From assembly GCA_030753015.1 (NCBI GenBank), contig JASMDC010000004.1:1-64000 (forward strand): 64,000 nt of DNA. The letters are read 5' to 3'. Source of the stretch: Candidatus Undinarchaeales archaeon. GTDB taxonomy: Archaea > SpSt-1190 > JASMDC01. The position numbers were made by a program, and so were the translations under genes. The notes under the pieces were generated by a model, which was not told the DNA's origin, did not search any database, and saw nothing but the letters and a program-made list of their open reading frames with translations. Below are positions 1 to 7,829 of this stretch, piece by piece (position 1 is the stretch's first letter; each line of letters starts with the position of its first letter).

Positions 1-135
1 ACTATGCCCGGGCAGGGGCGGGAGCGTAGTGATGGGGTAGGGAGAGGGGGCAAACGTCGAGGTTATGCAACAAAGCAGTATAGAGCGTATTTCATTATGA
101 GATAATCCCTATACAGGTATATGCTGTTGTGCTGC

Positions 136-1149
136 TCACACCAACTTTTTCTGGACGCCCTTCCCCAAATGCTCGTACGCCGCATTACCGGCCTTCCTGC
201 CGCTGCGCGTTCGTGTCAGGAACCCGCGCTTGAGGAGGTAGGGCTCCACCATGTCCACTAGTGTGTCCCGCTCCTCGTTGAGAGTGGCGGCAAGCGCCTC
301 TATGCCCACGGGGCCACCGTCGTAGAAATCGATGATCGTGGTCAGCATCTTGCGATCCAGTTCGTCCAGGCCCTCGCGATCCACACCTTCCAGCTCCAGG
401 GCCTGCTCAGCGATGGCCGGGGTGACGACACCGTTGGCCTCGACCTGCGCGTAGTCGCGGACCCTGCGTAGGAGGCGGTTGGCGATGCGGGGTGTGCCCC
501 TGGCCCGGCGTGCGATCTCGGCGCAGCCCTTCGGTTCTACAGGCACCTTCAGCAGGTCGGATGAGCGGTCGACGATGCGCTCCAGCTCCTGCGAGGAATA
601 GAAGTCAAGGTGGTGAAATATGCCGAATCTCTCGCGCAGGGGGGCTGTGAGCGATCCTGCACGGGTGGTGGCCGTCACTAAAGTGAAGGGCTTGAGCGGG
701 ACCTTGATGGTCTTTGCGAAGGGGCCCTTGTCCACGATGAAGTCAACGGAGAAGTCCTCCATCGCCGGGTAGAGGAACTCCTCCACCACCGGGTTGAGGC
801 GGTGGACCTCGTCGATAAAGAGCACGTCGCCGCGCTCGAGGTTGGTGAGGATGCCCATCAGGTCGCCGGGGCGCTCCAGAGCAGGGCCCGATGTTGCGAC
901 CAGCTGGCTCCCCATCTCGTGTGCGATGATGTGGGCAAGGGTGGTCTTGCCCAGGCCCGGGGGACCGTATAGCAGGATGTGCTCCACAGGCTCGCGACGC
1001 TGGCGTGCTGCGGTGAGTGCGATGCCCAGCTTCCGGATCACTGTCTCCTGGCCGATGAACTCCTTCAGTGTTGTGGGCCTCAAGGCCCACGTGAACGCCT
1101 GCTCCTCCTCGTCCATGGGTGTTCCGCTGACGACGCGCTCACGTGCCAT
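136..1149 (-). CDS. ruvB: Holliday junction branch migration ATPase RuvB
   Basis: RuvB is the AAA+ motor that pumps DNA through a RuvA-held Holliday junction. The 337-residue product has the whole family layout: an N-terminal segment ending in FIGQ, Walker A GPPGLGKT at residues 62-69, Walker B LFIDEVHRL, sensor 1 TATTRAG, the arginine-finger stretch RERFGIFHHLDFY, and the C-terminal winged helix (RTRSGRKA). The length matches bacterial RuvB. It is the last gene of ruvC-ruvA-ruvB; the ATG lies one base past the ruvA stop, so coupled translation is likely. Nothing is truncated. The odd point is its presence in an otherwise archaeal context. Family identity is very secure; functional use in this host is inferred. 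Confidence 0.97.
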   Translation of the reverse strand: MARERVVSGTPMDEEEQAFTWALRPTTLKEFIGQETVIRKLGIALTAARQRREPVEHILLYGPPGLGKTTLAHIIAHEMGSQLVATSGPALERPGDLMGILTNLERGDVLFIDEVHRLNPVVEEFLYPAMEDFSVDFIVDKGPFAKTIKVPLKPFTLVTATTRAGSLTAPLRERFGIFHHLDFYSSQELERIVDRSSDLLKVPVEPKGCAEIARRARGTPRIANRLLRRVRDYAQVEANGVVTPAIAEQALELEGVDREGLDELDRKMLTTIIDFYDGGPVGIEALAATLNEERDTLVDMVEPYLLKRGFLTRTRSGRKAGNAAYEHLGKGVQKKLV

Positions 1150-1150
1150 G

Positions 1151-1780
1151 CTACCCCCTCACCCGCCTGAATACCTCGGCGATTAGCTCGTCGGTCCCGG
1201 TAGCACCGGGCAGGCGCGCGATGGCCTCGGACACCATCTTATGTGCTTCCGAGCGGGAGTAGCCGAGCTGGCGCAGCACTGCCTGTGCCTGCTCTCCGAT
1301 GTCGGTCTCGCGGTGCGGAGGTGCTCCGGGCTCGCGCAGGAGGGCGAACCGCGCCATCTTGCCGTTGAGCTCGGCGATGACCTTCTCGGCAGCTCGGTTA
1401 CCGATGCCGGGGAGCCGTGTGAGAGTGGCCTTGTCCTTGGCCTCGATGGCTGTAGCGATCTCGCTGATCGGGAGCGTCAGCGCCCGCAGTGCACGCTTGG
1501 GCCCGATGCCCTGGACCGTGATGAAGAGCTGGAAGAAGTCCCGTGCCACGGGATTGAGGAACCCGATCAATCGGGGCAGGAGCGGACCGGGGCCGGATCC
1601 TCCCTCGAGGTAATGAAGGGTGTGGAACGTGACGGCCTCTTCAGGTCCATGTTCGAGCATGACCTTTAGCTTATCGAGGATGCCCGAGGGGACCTGGACC
1701 TGGTACGACACGTCGTTTGAGCGTACCACAGCGAACCCGTCGCCCACGTCCTCGAGCACACCGGCAAGCCGCCAGATCAC
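1151..1780 (-). CDS. ruvA: Holliday junction DNA helicase subunit RuvA
   Basis: RuvA is the tetrameric junction-binding platform that recruits RuvB. I start it at GTG 1780, giving 209 residues that begin VIWRLAGVLED, in line with the usual MIGRLRG start of the family; a longer frame reading upstream adds 17 residues that do not resemble RuvA. The GTG overlaps the ruvC stop as GTGA, and a G-rich stretch just upstream could act as a ribosome-binding site. Visible parts are the N-terminal OB-fold domain, two helix-hairpin-helix motifs (QGIGPKRA and LPGIGNRAAEKVI), and the C-terminal RuvB-contacting three-helix domain (AQAVLRQLGYSRSEA). All three domains are intact. Confidence 0.95.
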   Translation of the reverse strand: MIWRLAGVLEDVGDGFAVVRSNDVSYQVQVPSGILDKLKVMLEHGPEEAVTFHTLHYLEGGSGPGPLLPRLIGFLNPVARDFFQLFITVQGIGPKRALRALTLPISEIATAIEAKDKATLTRLPGIGNRAAEKVIAELNGKMARFALLREPGAPPHRETDIGEQAQAVLRQLGYSRSEAHKMVSEAIARLPGATGTDELIAEVFRRVRG

Positions 1781-2298
1781 GCGTTCCCACCCCCGTGAAC
1801 ACCCTCGCGTCGAAGGGCATCGCAGTGACACAGGGCCACGGCGAGCGCATCGGAGACATCGGCCGGCTTGGGCGCCTCCTCGATGCCCAGGGCCGCTGCA
1901 ACGGCGCCCTGCACCTGCTCCTTGGATGCGCGACCGCTGCCGGTGATCGCCTTCTTCACCCTGCTGGGCGGATAGCCCGTCACCGCAAGGTCATGCTGGG
2001 CGGCGGCCAGGAGCAGCGCCCCGCGGGCGTGGCCCATGACGATAGCCGTTCGTGGCCGCTGATAATGCGTGAAGAGCGCCTCCACTGCGACACAGGAGGG
2101 CCGGAACTCTTCCAGAACGCCGCCGAGGGCCTCGTGGAGGGTGCGCAGCCGCAGCTCCAGGGGGTCCTTGGGATCGGTACGGAGCACGCCGCCCTCGACA
2201 AGCTCCACTGCACCCCCGCGCATCTCGACCACGCCGTAACCGGTGATGTTAATACCGGGATCAAGCCCCAGCACCCGCAGTCCCTCGCCCGGCTCCAC
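1777..2298 (-). CDS. ruvC: crossover junction endodeoxyribonuclease RuvC
   Basis: RuvC is the dimeric RNase H-fold resolvase that nicks Holliday junctions. The acidic catalytic residues of the family are all visible: Asp in LGLDPGINITGYG, Glu in AVEALF, and two Asp in ADVSDALAVA; the KKAITGSGRASKEQVQ loop is also canonical. Two starts are possible. GTG 2298 gives 173 residues, the usual RuvC length, and sits 26 nt downstream of a TATA-like AT-rich stretch (2318-2330), which suits leaderless transcription from an internal promoter. ATG 2367 overlaps the upstream radical SAM stop as ATGA and would add 23 residues. I prefer 2298 on family length and promoter spacing; both could be used. Confidence 0.93.
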   Translation of the reverse strand: MEPGEGLRVLGLDPGINITGYGVVEMRGGAVELVEGGVLRTDPKDPLELRLRTLHEALGGVLEEFRPSCVAVEALFTHYQRPRTAIVMGHARGALLLAAAQHDLAVTGYPPSRVKKAITGSGRASKEQVQGAVAAALGIEEAPKPADVSDALAVALCHCDALRREGVHGGGNA

Positions 2299-2315
2299 GT
2301 CAATATCTCGACGCT

Positions 2316-2332
2316 CTAAGATAAAAAAGGTT
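2316..2332 (-). promoter_or_regulatory. putative internal TATA/BRE promoter of ruvCAB
   Basis: On the minus strand the stretch reads AAACCTTTTTTATCTTA, a BRE-plus-TATA-like arrangement centred about 26 nt before GTG 2298. It lies inside the possible longer ruvC frame. It would let ruvCAB be expressed apart from the sugar and radical SAM genes upstream. Confidence 0.45.
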
Positions 2333-2363
2333 TGCAGCCCTTGCGGCCGGTATTCACGCGACT

Positions 2364-3692
2364 TCATAGGCGTGAGAACGCCCTGATGCCACGCAGGAGG
2401 TTCATCGCGTCCCGTGGATCGCGCACGATCTCCCGCAGCCGGCGGCGGGCGAACGCGCTGGTGAGATAGAAGGACCTGTAGGCCTCCCGCAACAGCTCTT
2501 GGAGCCGCTCCTCCGAGAGGTGCGGATGGTCGAACACAAGCTCGAATGTGTTGAACCGGTCCCACTCCTCAGAGACGGTGATGCCTCTGTCCACGAGCTT
2601 GTCCCAGCTCGGCGTACCGGGGAAGGGTGTGAAGATGGAGAAGTTAGCAAAATCCGGTCCCAGGTCACGGGCCGTGTCGATGGTCGACCGTACCGATCCC
2701 TCGGTGTCGTCCGGGAAGCCGAGGATGAAGCATGCTCTCACAGCGACACCGTGGTCCTGGCACATGCGCACCACCTCCTTTGTCCGGTCCAGGTCCACGG
2801 CCTTGCCAATCGCCTTGCGCTCGTCGACCGACGCGGACTCCACACCGATGCCCATGGAGGTGCAACCTGCGTCCGCCATGACGGTGATCAGTTCCTCGGT
2901 GAGAAGGTCGCTGCGGGCCTGGCAGTTCCAGGTGAGGTCGTACTCTGTGATCCGGCGGCAGAACTCCCGGGTCCGTTCGTCGTCGAAGGGGAAGGTACCG
3001 TCCATCACCTTGAAGTCCCGCATGCCGTGCTCCTCCACCAGCCGGTCGATGGAGGCGAACACCAGGTCCAGCTCGATGCGGGCGTGGCGTGACGGGCGCT
3101 GGCAGAACCCGCAGGCGAAAGGACAACCGCGCATGGTGAAGACCGGGTAGGAGGGCACGTGCTTGGATGTGATGGTGCCCTGGCCGTACCTGTCCATGTC
3201 CAAAAGCTCGTAGGCAGGGACACGGTCCGCGTCGGGCGGAACGGGTGCGGTGTGGACGCCTTTCGCAGCCCCGCGCACGATGGCGGCGAGCGCGCCCTCA
3301 CCATCGCCCACGACGACGTCGTCAATGCACCCCTCGGCCACGGTCTCGTTCGGAAGGACCGACGGGTGAGGGCCGCCCAGCACTGTCCGTGCACCTTCGT
3401 CCCGGGCCCGCCGGGCTATGGCGAGCGCCCCGGGGTACACTGACGTGTGAGCGGTTACGCCCACGATATCCGGTCCCCGGGCGAGGGCGGCGTCCAGGTC
3501 CTCGGCCTGACCGACCGCCATGTCAAGCACCTCGACCTCGCACCCGGTCACGTCCCGGACGTACCCGCCCAGGTGCGCCAGCCACACCGGCGGCCATGAT
3601 GAGGCCAGGTGGAACATGGCACGACCCATGGACCGCTCGCTCTCGGGCGGATTGACCAGCAGGAGGCGGTGGGCCCGCGTCGCGCGGGCCAT
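2364..3692 (-). CDS. cobalamin-binding radical SAM enzyme (B12-rSAM)
   Basis: This protein of about 442 residues has an N-terminal B12-binding Rossmann-like domain (LLLVNPP, then DIVGVTAHTSVYPGA and VLGGPHPSVLP) and a radical SAM core with the cluster motif RGCPFACGFC (CxxxCxxC). The later GIGVESASVDE and FILGFPDDTEGS motifs are typical of the BchE / P-methylase class. Such enzymes do radical methylations, cyclisations or rearrangements; the substrate is not predictable. The preceding acetyltransferase stop overlaps the start region (ATGATG). ATG 3692 is preferred because GGGAGGG lies just upstream; ATG 3704 is an alternative. Its neighbours suggest glycan, lipid or cofactor chemistry. Confidence 0.85.
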   Translation of the reverse strand: MARATRAHRLLLVNPPESERSMGRAMFHLASSWPPVWLAHLGGYVRDVTGCEVEVLDMAVGQAEDLDAALARGPDIVGVTAHTSVYPGALAIARRARDEGARTVLGGPHPSVLPNETVAEGCIDDVVVGDGEGALAAIVRGAAKGVHTAPVPPDADRVPAYELLDMDRYGQGTITSKHVPSYPVFTMRGCPFACGFCQRPSRHARIELDLVFASIDRLVEEHGMRDFKVMDGTFPFDDERTREFCRRITEYDLTWNCQARSDLLTEELITVMADAGCTSMGIGVESASVDERKAIGKAVDLDRTKEVVRMCQDHGVAVRACFILGFPDDTEGSVRSTIDTARDLGPDFANFSIFTPFPGTPSWDKLVDRGITVSEEWDRFNTFELVFDHPHLSEERLQELLREAYRSFYLTSAFARRRLREIVRDPRDAMNLLRGIRAFSRL

Positions 3693-4342
3693 CATCCCTC
3701 CCATTCATAGGGTCGGGAGTAGAATCCCTTCATGCAGGTGAGCTCCGACACGTCCTTGACCACGCGGGCCGGGCTGCCGATGACCACCTTGCCTGCCGGA
3801 ACATCCTTTGTGACCATCGCACAGGCGCCGACGATGGCACCCTCGCCCACGGTGACGCCCGGGAAGATGGTGGCAAGCGCACCGATCTTGGCGCCCTTCT
3901 TGATGTGCGGCGCGCCCAGACACTCAGTGTACCTCGGGCACCGCGGGTGGGGATCGTTGAGGAAGAGCGACCGTGGCCCGATGAAGGCATTGTCCTCGAT
4001 GACAGAGTACTCGCCCAGGATGGCGGCCGTGTGGATGCTGACGTTGTTGCCGATGCGGTGGCCGTTCTCCAGTGCCACGAGCGTGCCGATGCTCGCGTTG
4101 TCACCGATGACGTTGTCCTCCCGGATGCGTGCGCCGCTGCCCGTGGAGAGGTTGTCACCGATGGTTGTCCCCGCGTAGATCACCGAATGGGTGCGGACCA
4201 CGGCGTTGTCGCCGATTACCAGCTCCAGCTCGCCGGCCTCGCTGCCCCGGGGCGGTACACCCAGCACCACGTAGGGCTCGATGACCGCGTTCTTCCCCAG
4301 CTTGACATTGGGGTACCGTACGTACGGGATGTCCTCGACCAT
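3692..4342 (-). CDS. left-handed beta-helix sugar-nucleotide N-acetyltransferase (WbpD/WlbB-like)
   Basis: The 216-residue product is built of hexapeptide repeats (VIGDNAVV, TTIGDNL, NVIGDNASIG, YSVIEDNAFIG) and ends in the family signature GAKIGALATIFPGVTVGEGAIVGA and VVIGSPARVV. It resembles acetyltransferases that modify UDP-2,3-diamino sugars. A DegT aminotransferase lies nearby at 6308, the usual partner in making such sugars, so acetylation of a 3-amino UDP-sugar is a reasonable inference. ATG 4342 is chosen because GAGGTGA, a near-perfect anti-16S match, lies 5-6 nt upstream. A longer frame upstream is not similar to the family. Confidence 0.85.
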   Translation of the reverse strand: MVEDIPYVRYPNVKLGKNAVIEPYVVLGVPPRGSEAGELELVIGDNAVVRTHSVIYAGTTIGDNLSTGSGARIREDNVIGDNASIGTLVALENGHRIGNNVSIHTAAILGEYSVIEDNAFIGPRSLFLNDPHPRCPRYTECLGAPHIKKGAKIGALATIFPGVTVGEGAIVGACAMVTKDVPAGKVVIGSPARVVKDVSELTCMKGFYSRPYEWEG

Positions 4343-4352
4343 GATCGTCACC

Positions 4353-5153
4353 TCACACCGGCGGCCGGGGCTGCACCACCAGCCGCGTGATACCCATCTC
4401 CGCCAACCGCCCCTCGTCGGGCACGTCGGGGTTCTCGTAGAACACCGCGTTCCCATGGAGTAGGAGGGGTCCGGGCATGACGGGATGAGTGAGCGTGAAG
4501 GATGTGGTGCGGCACTGTCGGCCGCAGGACCAGACACCGACGCGGACGGGCCCGTCGCTGTCGCAGTTCGCCGTCGGGCAGAGCCGCGTGGTGGTCACGG
4601 CCATGAACGGCGTGTACAGGGAGCCCTCCAGGGGATCAGGCCCCTTGCTGAGATCGAGGTCCAGGCCCTGGAGGGGGTTGTCCACCTCGACGCGCCTGAC
4701 GCCCCGCTCGTGCAGGAACCGCCTGAATACCGGGACGGTGAGATTGTTCTCCCGGTACTGGCGCAGGGTCTCGTCCGGAAGGCGGTCGATCACGCGCATG
4801 ATGCGCGGCCCCTTGCGCAGCCGGTTGAGCACACGGCCCATGAGGGGTTCGAGCCCCTGGTCCCGGAGCGTGGTCAGCACGCCCCAGTCGTTGGCCGCCA
4901 CCTCGCACCCGGCCTCCTCGGTCGCCAGGGCGGCAAGTACGGGGTCGAGCCGGTCCAGGCCGACATCGGTCACCAGGGGAGTGACAAGCGTGAAGGCACG
5001 CCCCGCGTCCCTGGCCGCTTGGAGCACCGACATGACCTCGGTCTCGGTGGGGATGAGGTTCTGGCAGAACTCGCTTCCGAAGTACACGCGCCGGGCATCC
5101 TCCTCGACAAGATCGAGCTGGTCGGCCCGTCCTATGAGAGTGGCCCGCTCCAT
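4353..5153 (-). CDS. U32-family protein, UbiV-like
   Basis: A 266-residue member of the U32 (collagenase-like / UbiU-UbiV) superfamily. Cysteines that could hold an iron-sulfur cluster are visible: one in GSEFCQN, one in LCPTANCD and two in SCGRQCR. In bacteria, UbiU-UbiV form a 4Fe-4S heterodimer for oxygen-independent hydroxylation. This gene begins at TGATG, overlapping the stop of the larger U32 protein, so the two are almost certainly a complex. The weak match and short length point to the UbiV/YhbV side. The substrate here is unknown, and archaea generally do not make ubiquinone. Confidence 0.75.
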   Translation of the reverse strand: MERATLIGRADQLDLVEEDARRVYFGSEFCQNLIPTETEVMSVLQAARDAGRAFTLVTPLVTDVGLDRLDPVLAALATEEAGCEVAANDWGVLTTLRDQGLEPLMGRVLNRLRKGPRIMRVIDRLPDETLRQYRENNLTVPVFRRFLHERGVRRVEVDNPLQGLDLDLSKGPDPLEGSLYTPFMAVTTTRLCPTANCDSDGPVRVGVWSCGRQCRTTSFTLTHPVMPGPLLLHGNAVFYENPDVPDEGRLAEMGITRLVVQPRPPV

Positions 5154-6253
5154 CAGGCGTCCACCTCCATGACCGATGGATAGTAGCAGTACCCAAGCTC
5201 GCAGTCGACGCCGAACCGCTGCTTGTGCTCGGCCCGTGTGTGGCGGATGAACTCCTCCCGCGAGGGCTTCTCGGTCGCCATGTAGTCCAGAAGATGACGG
5301 ATGAACCGCACGTCGCCCAGCTTGCGCGACGTGGGAAAGGCACGGCCGATTATCTTAATGCTCTCCAGGCCCATGGTCGCCAGATCGTGGATGGCGCAGG
5401 CACCGCACTCCATCTGTGTCTTGCGCTTGACAAAGTGCTTCATGCGCTCCTGCACATTGGCCTGCTGCTCCTCGTCCACGTCACCCTCGATGGTGACGGT
5501 GTGACGCAGCTCGCAGGGCTCCAGCCACTCCATGGACACGCTCTCGTCGATGAGCGCCTCGAGCACGCGCTTCGGCAGGCGCTTGGCCAAGGACACCACC
5601 CTGTCGTTGTGCTTTACCGCCATGAAGGCCTTGCCCACCAGGGGGTGGACCGGGTTCATGATCTCGTGGAGCCCGTGCTGGAAGGTGCAGTACCCCTCGA
5701 CGTTCCGGCACCGGCCGTTGAGGATGAACACCTCGACGCCCATCCCCTCCGAGCCCTTCACGATGCGACGGATCTCCTCGACGGTGAGATGTCGGTCCAG
5801 GATGACCCGAGAGGCGCCCAGGTCGTGGAAGAATGCGGCAGACGTGGCGTTGATGACTGAGGCCCCTGTGCTCACGTGGAGGTCGACAGACAGTCCCTCG
5901 TCACGGAGCAGGAGCAAGAGCCCGATATCGGCGATGATGAGCGCGTCCACGCCCACGTCCACTGCGGTCCTCAGCTCGTCGAGCACCACAGGGTACTGGT
6001 CCTCGTCGTAGTAGTGGGCATTGGCGGCCATGTACACACGGGCGCCCCGGTCGTGTGCGGTGGTCACTGCCTTCCGTATCTGGTCGAAGGAGCGGAAGTT
6101 GGGCTCGCCGCACTCCCGCCGGTTCGAAGAGCAGATGGTGCTGTAGGTATCCTCCCACTTCTTGGTGATGAGGCCGCAGTAGAATGCATCGGCGCCGGCA
6201 TCGAGCAGGGGCGCAACCTCGTCTGCCGTGGTCAGGGGCGACAGCAGCTCCAT
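5153..6253 (-). CDS. U32-family protein, UbiU-like
   Basis: A 366-residue U32-family protein starting MELLSPLTTADEVAPLLDAGADAFYCGL, the TIM-barrel opening of the family. It carries conserved motifs (GARVYMAANAHY, GVDALIIADIGLL, the HVSTGASVINATSAAFFHDLGASRVILDR region) and a later cysteine set (RCRNVEGYC, MEWLEPCEL, MECGACAIHDL) suited to an Fe-S cluster. ATG 6253 is used: an upstream ATG at 6292 lies inside the TATA element and would not be in the message. It heads the overlapping series U32-U32-acetyltransferase-radical SAM-ruvCAB. Confidence 0.82.
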   Translation of the reverse strand: MELLSPLTTADEVAPLLDAGADAFYCGLITKKWEDTYSTICSSNRRECGEPNFRSFDQIRKAVTTAHDRGARVYMAANAHYYDEDQYPVVLDELRTAVDVGVDALIIADIGLLLLLRDEGLSVDLHVSTGASVINATSAAFFHDLGASRVILDRHLTVEEIRRIVKGSEGMGVEVFILNGRCRNVEGYCTFQHGLHEIMNPVHPLVGKAFMAVKHNDRVVSLAKRLPKRVLEALIDESVSMEWLEPCELRHTVTIEGDVDEEQQANVQERMKHFVKRKTQMECGACAIHDLATMGLESIKIIGRAFPTSRKLGDVRFIRHLLDYMATEKPSREEFIRHTRAEHKQRFGVDCELGYCYYPSVMEVDA

Positions 6254-6279
6254 GGCTCTCGGCGGGAAGCAATCGGGCA

Positions 6280-6291
6280 AAATATATAACA
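6280..6291 (-). promoter_or_regulatory. TATA box of the U32/ruv operon
   Basis: The minus strand reads TTATATATTTTG about 32 nt before ATG 6253, predicting a leader of roughly 6 nt. It is the best promoter candidate for the overlapping minus-strand genes down to ruvB. Confidence 0.55.
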
Positions 6292-6307
6292 TGAACGTCC
6301 GGGCGCA

Positions 6308-7567
6308 TCAGGCCAGTGCCCGCTTGATAACGGCCACGGTCCGCTCCATGTCCTGTTCGCTCAGGGTGTGCCACACGGGAAGGGCCAGACCTTGCTCATC
6401 AGCGCGAGCAGCGACCGGGCAGGGCCGCGCGTACTCCTTCAGTGCGGGCAGGTTGCAGCAGTCGTCGGCGATGTTCACCTTGGTGTCCACCCCTGCACGG
6501 AACAGCTCCTGCACCAGACGCTGGCGCTCCTTGACCTGGATGACATAGTGGTAATAGATGTGGCTTCCGCCATCCGCCTCCTCGGGCACCGTCACGCCCG
6601 GGACGTCCTGCAGGCCCTCTGTGAGCACCTTGGCCCGCTCCCTGCGCGCGTCGCCGTTGTCGTCCAGACCGTCTAGCTGGACCAGCCCGGTCCGTGCCTG
6701 GAGGGAGGACATGCGCACGGTGTAGGTAGGGGGCATCTCGTCCTGCAGGATCTCGTCGTGGGCCATGCCCTTGGGTGCTCCTCCACGGACCATGGAGAGG
6801 AGTCGCAGCGGTGGGTACAGACCGAGGGAGTACACCCACGGCCGGGATAGGACACCGCCCACGGTGCCGATGGCAACCTTGATTGCGAGCTGCTTCCTAC
6901 GGGGGAGGGCGTACTCGCGTTCGAAGGCACGCACCTTCTCGGCCAGCTCCTCGTCATCGGTCGTCACCATCCCGCCACCGAAGGCGGTCATGTTCTTGAA
7001 GAGGTTGAAGGAGAAGAGACCCGCCGTTCCCTGCGAGCCCACCCGCCGGTCGCGGTACGAAGCACCGTTCGCCTGGGCGCAGTCCTCGATGACAGGCACC
7101 CCCCGCTCCTCCGCCAGCTCCAGCACCTCGTCCATGGGAGCGGGGTTGCCGAAGAGGTGGGTGGGGATCAGCACGCCGGTGTCGTCCCCGACCACCGGCC
7201 GGAGCGTCTCAGCAGAGACGTCGAGCGTGCCCTGTTCCACGTCAGCGAACACCGGCCGACCGCCCGCCATGAGGGCCACGTTTCCCATGCCCCAAAAGGT
7301 GAAGGCAGGTAGGACCACCTCCTTCCCCTCGACACCCAGGGCCCGCAGCAGGTGGTGGAAGCCCGTCCGCGCGGAGCCCACGGCGATTGCATGACGGACG
7401 CCGATGAGGGCCGCGAAGTGTCGCTCGAGCTTTGTGATGTCGTAGGGATCCTCGCCCCCGAACAGGCCATAGGCCCCCCGAACGGTGTCGCCCAGTCCGA
7501 CGTTGACGTGGTGCCGGGGGAAGCTCTTGAGGCCCATGGGACGAGAGGTGCGGTGCAGGTTTTTCAA
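6308..7567 (-). CDS. DegT/DnrJ/EryC1-type PLP aminotransferase
   Basis: A 419-residue fold-type I aminotransferase. Visible parts are the N-terminal substrate loop, the cofactor-binding VIEDCAQANGASY (family VIEDAAQA), and the PLP lysine in SFNLFKNMTAFGGGM, where the lysine is followed by a Gly-rich stretch as in the family. It should transaminate a keto-sugar nucleotide to an amino sugar, acting before the acetyltransferase at 3692. TTG 7567 lies about 26 nt after a weak TATA-like element; ATG 7537 is an equally sensible start after a 30-nt leader. The reductase that would complete the pathway is not in the window. Confidence 0.88.
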   Translation of the reverse strand: MKNLHRTSRPMGLKSFPRHHVNVGLGDTVRGAYGLFGGEDPYDITKLERHFAALIGVRHAIAVGSARTGFHHLLRALGVEGKEVVLPAFTFWGMGNVALMAGGRPVFADVEQGTLDVSAETLRPVVGDDTGVLIPTHLFGNPAPMDEVLELAEERGVPVIEDCAQANGASYRDRRVGSQGTAGLFSFNLFKNMTAFGGGMVTTDDEELAEKVRAFEREYALPRRKQLAIKVAIGTVGGVLSRPWVYSLGLYPPLRLLSMVRGGAPKGMAHDEILQDEMPPTYTVRMSSLQARTGLVQLDGLDDNGDARRERAKVLTEGLQDVPGVTVPEEADGGSHIYYHYVIQVKERQRLVQELFRAGVDTKVNIADDCCNLPALKEYARPCPVAARADEQGLALPVWHTLSEQDMERTVAVIKRALA

Positions 7568-7698
7568 TGTTTGCTCAAGGCCAGGGTATTTTCGTGGCCG
7601 GGCTGGCGGTGGTAATGTTGCCCTGGCTCGTGATCACGCGCTGAGCGTGCTCTCTGGGAACTAGGATTGCGGGCGAGGGGAAACGCCCCCCGCCCGGA
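7568..7698. other. short intergenic region between DegT gene and tRNA-Ala
   Basis: It holds a weak TATA-like GAAAATAC on the minus strand near 7591 for the DegT gene and a G/C-rich run (7680-7696) directly after the tRNA. I see no ORF here that resembles a gene. Confidence 0.4.
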
Positions 7699-7771
7699 TG
7701 GACTGGCCGGGATTTGAACCCGGGGCTTCTGCCATGCCAAGGCAGCACTCTTCCAACTGAGCTACCAGCCC
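7699..7771 (-). tRNA. tRNA-Ala (anticodon GGC)
   Basis: A full 73-nt cloverleaf folds on the minus strand. The acceptor arms GGGCTGG and CCAGTCC pair with a G3-U70 wobble, the alanine identity element. The anticodon stem CTGCC/GGCAG closes the loop TTGGCAT, so the anticodon is GGC, and the T arm is CCGGG-TTCAAAT-CCCGG. The discriminator is A and CCA is not encoded. There is no intron. A TATA element at 7802-7809 lies about 33 nt upstream. Confidence 0.97.
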
Positions 7772-7797
7772 GCGTCGGGAATGGCACAGGCACAGCC

Positions 7798-7813
7798 ACA
7801 ATTATAAAGGTTT
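7798..7813. promoter_or_regulatory. shared bidirectional TATA region (tRNA-Ala / membrane protein)
   Basis: The minus strand reads AAAACCTTTATAATTG, a BRE-TATA match for the tRNA. On the plus strand the same bases give TTATAAAGG, centred 26 nt before GTG 7830. One element therefore probably serves both directions. Confidence 0.55.
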
Positions 7814-7829
7814 TCCCTTGCCTCGGAGC

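Noticed and set aside
1777..2565. 262-residue version of RuvC
   Set aside because: The extra N-terminal residues are antisense or out-of-frame reading of the radical SAM gene and do not match RuvC, whose usual length is about 173.
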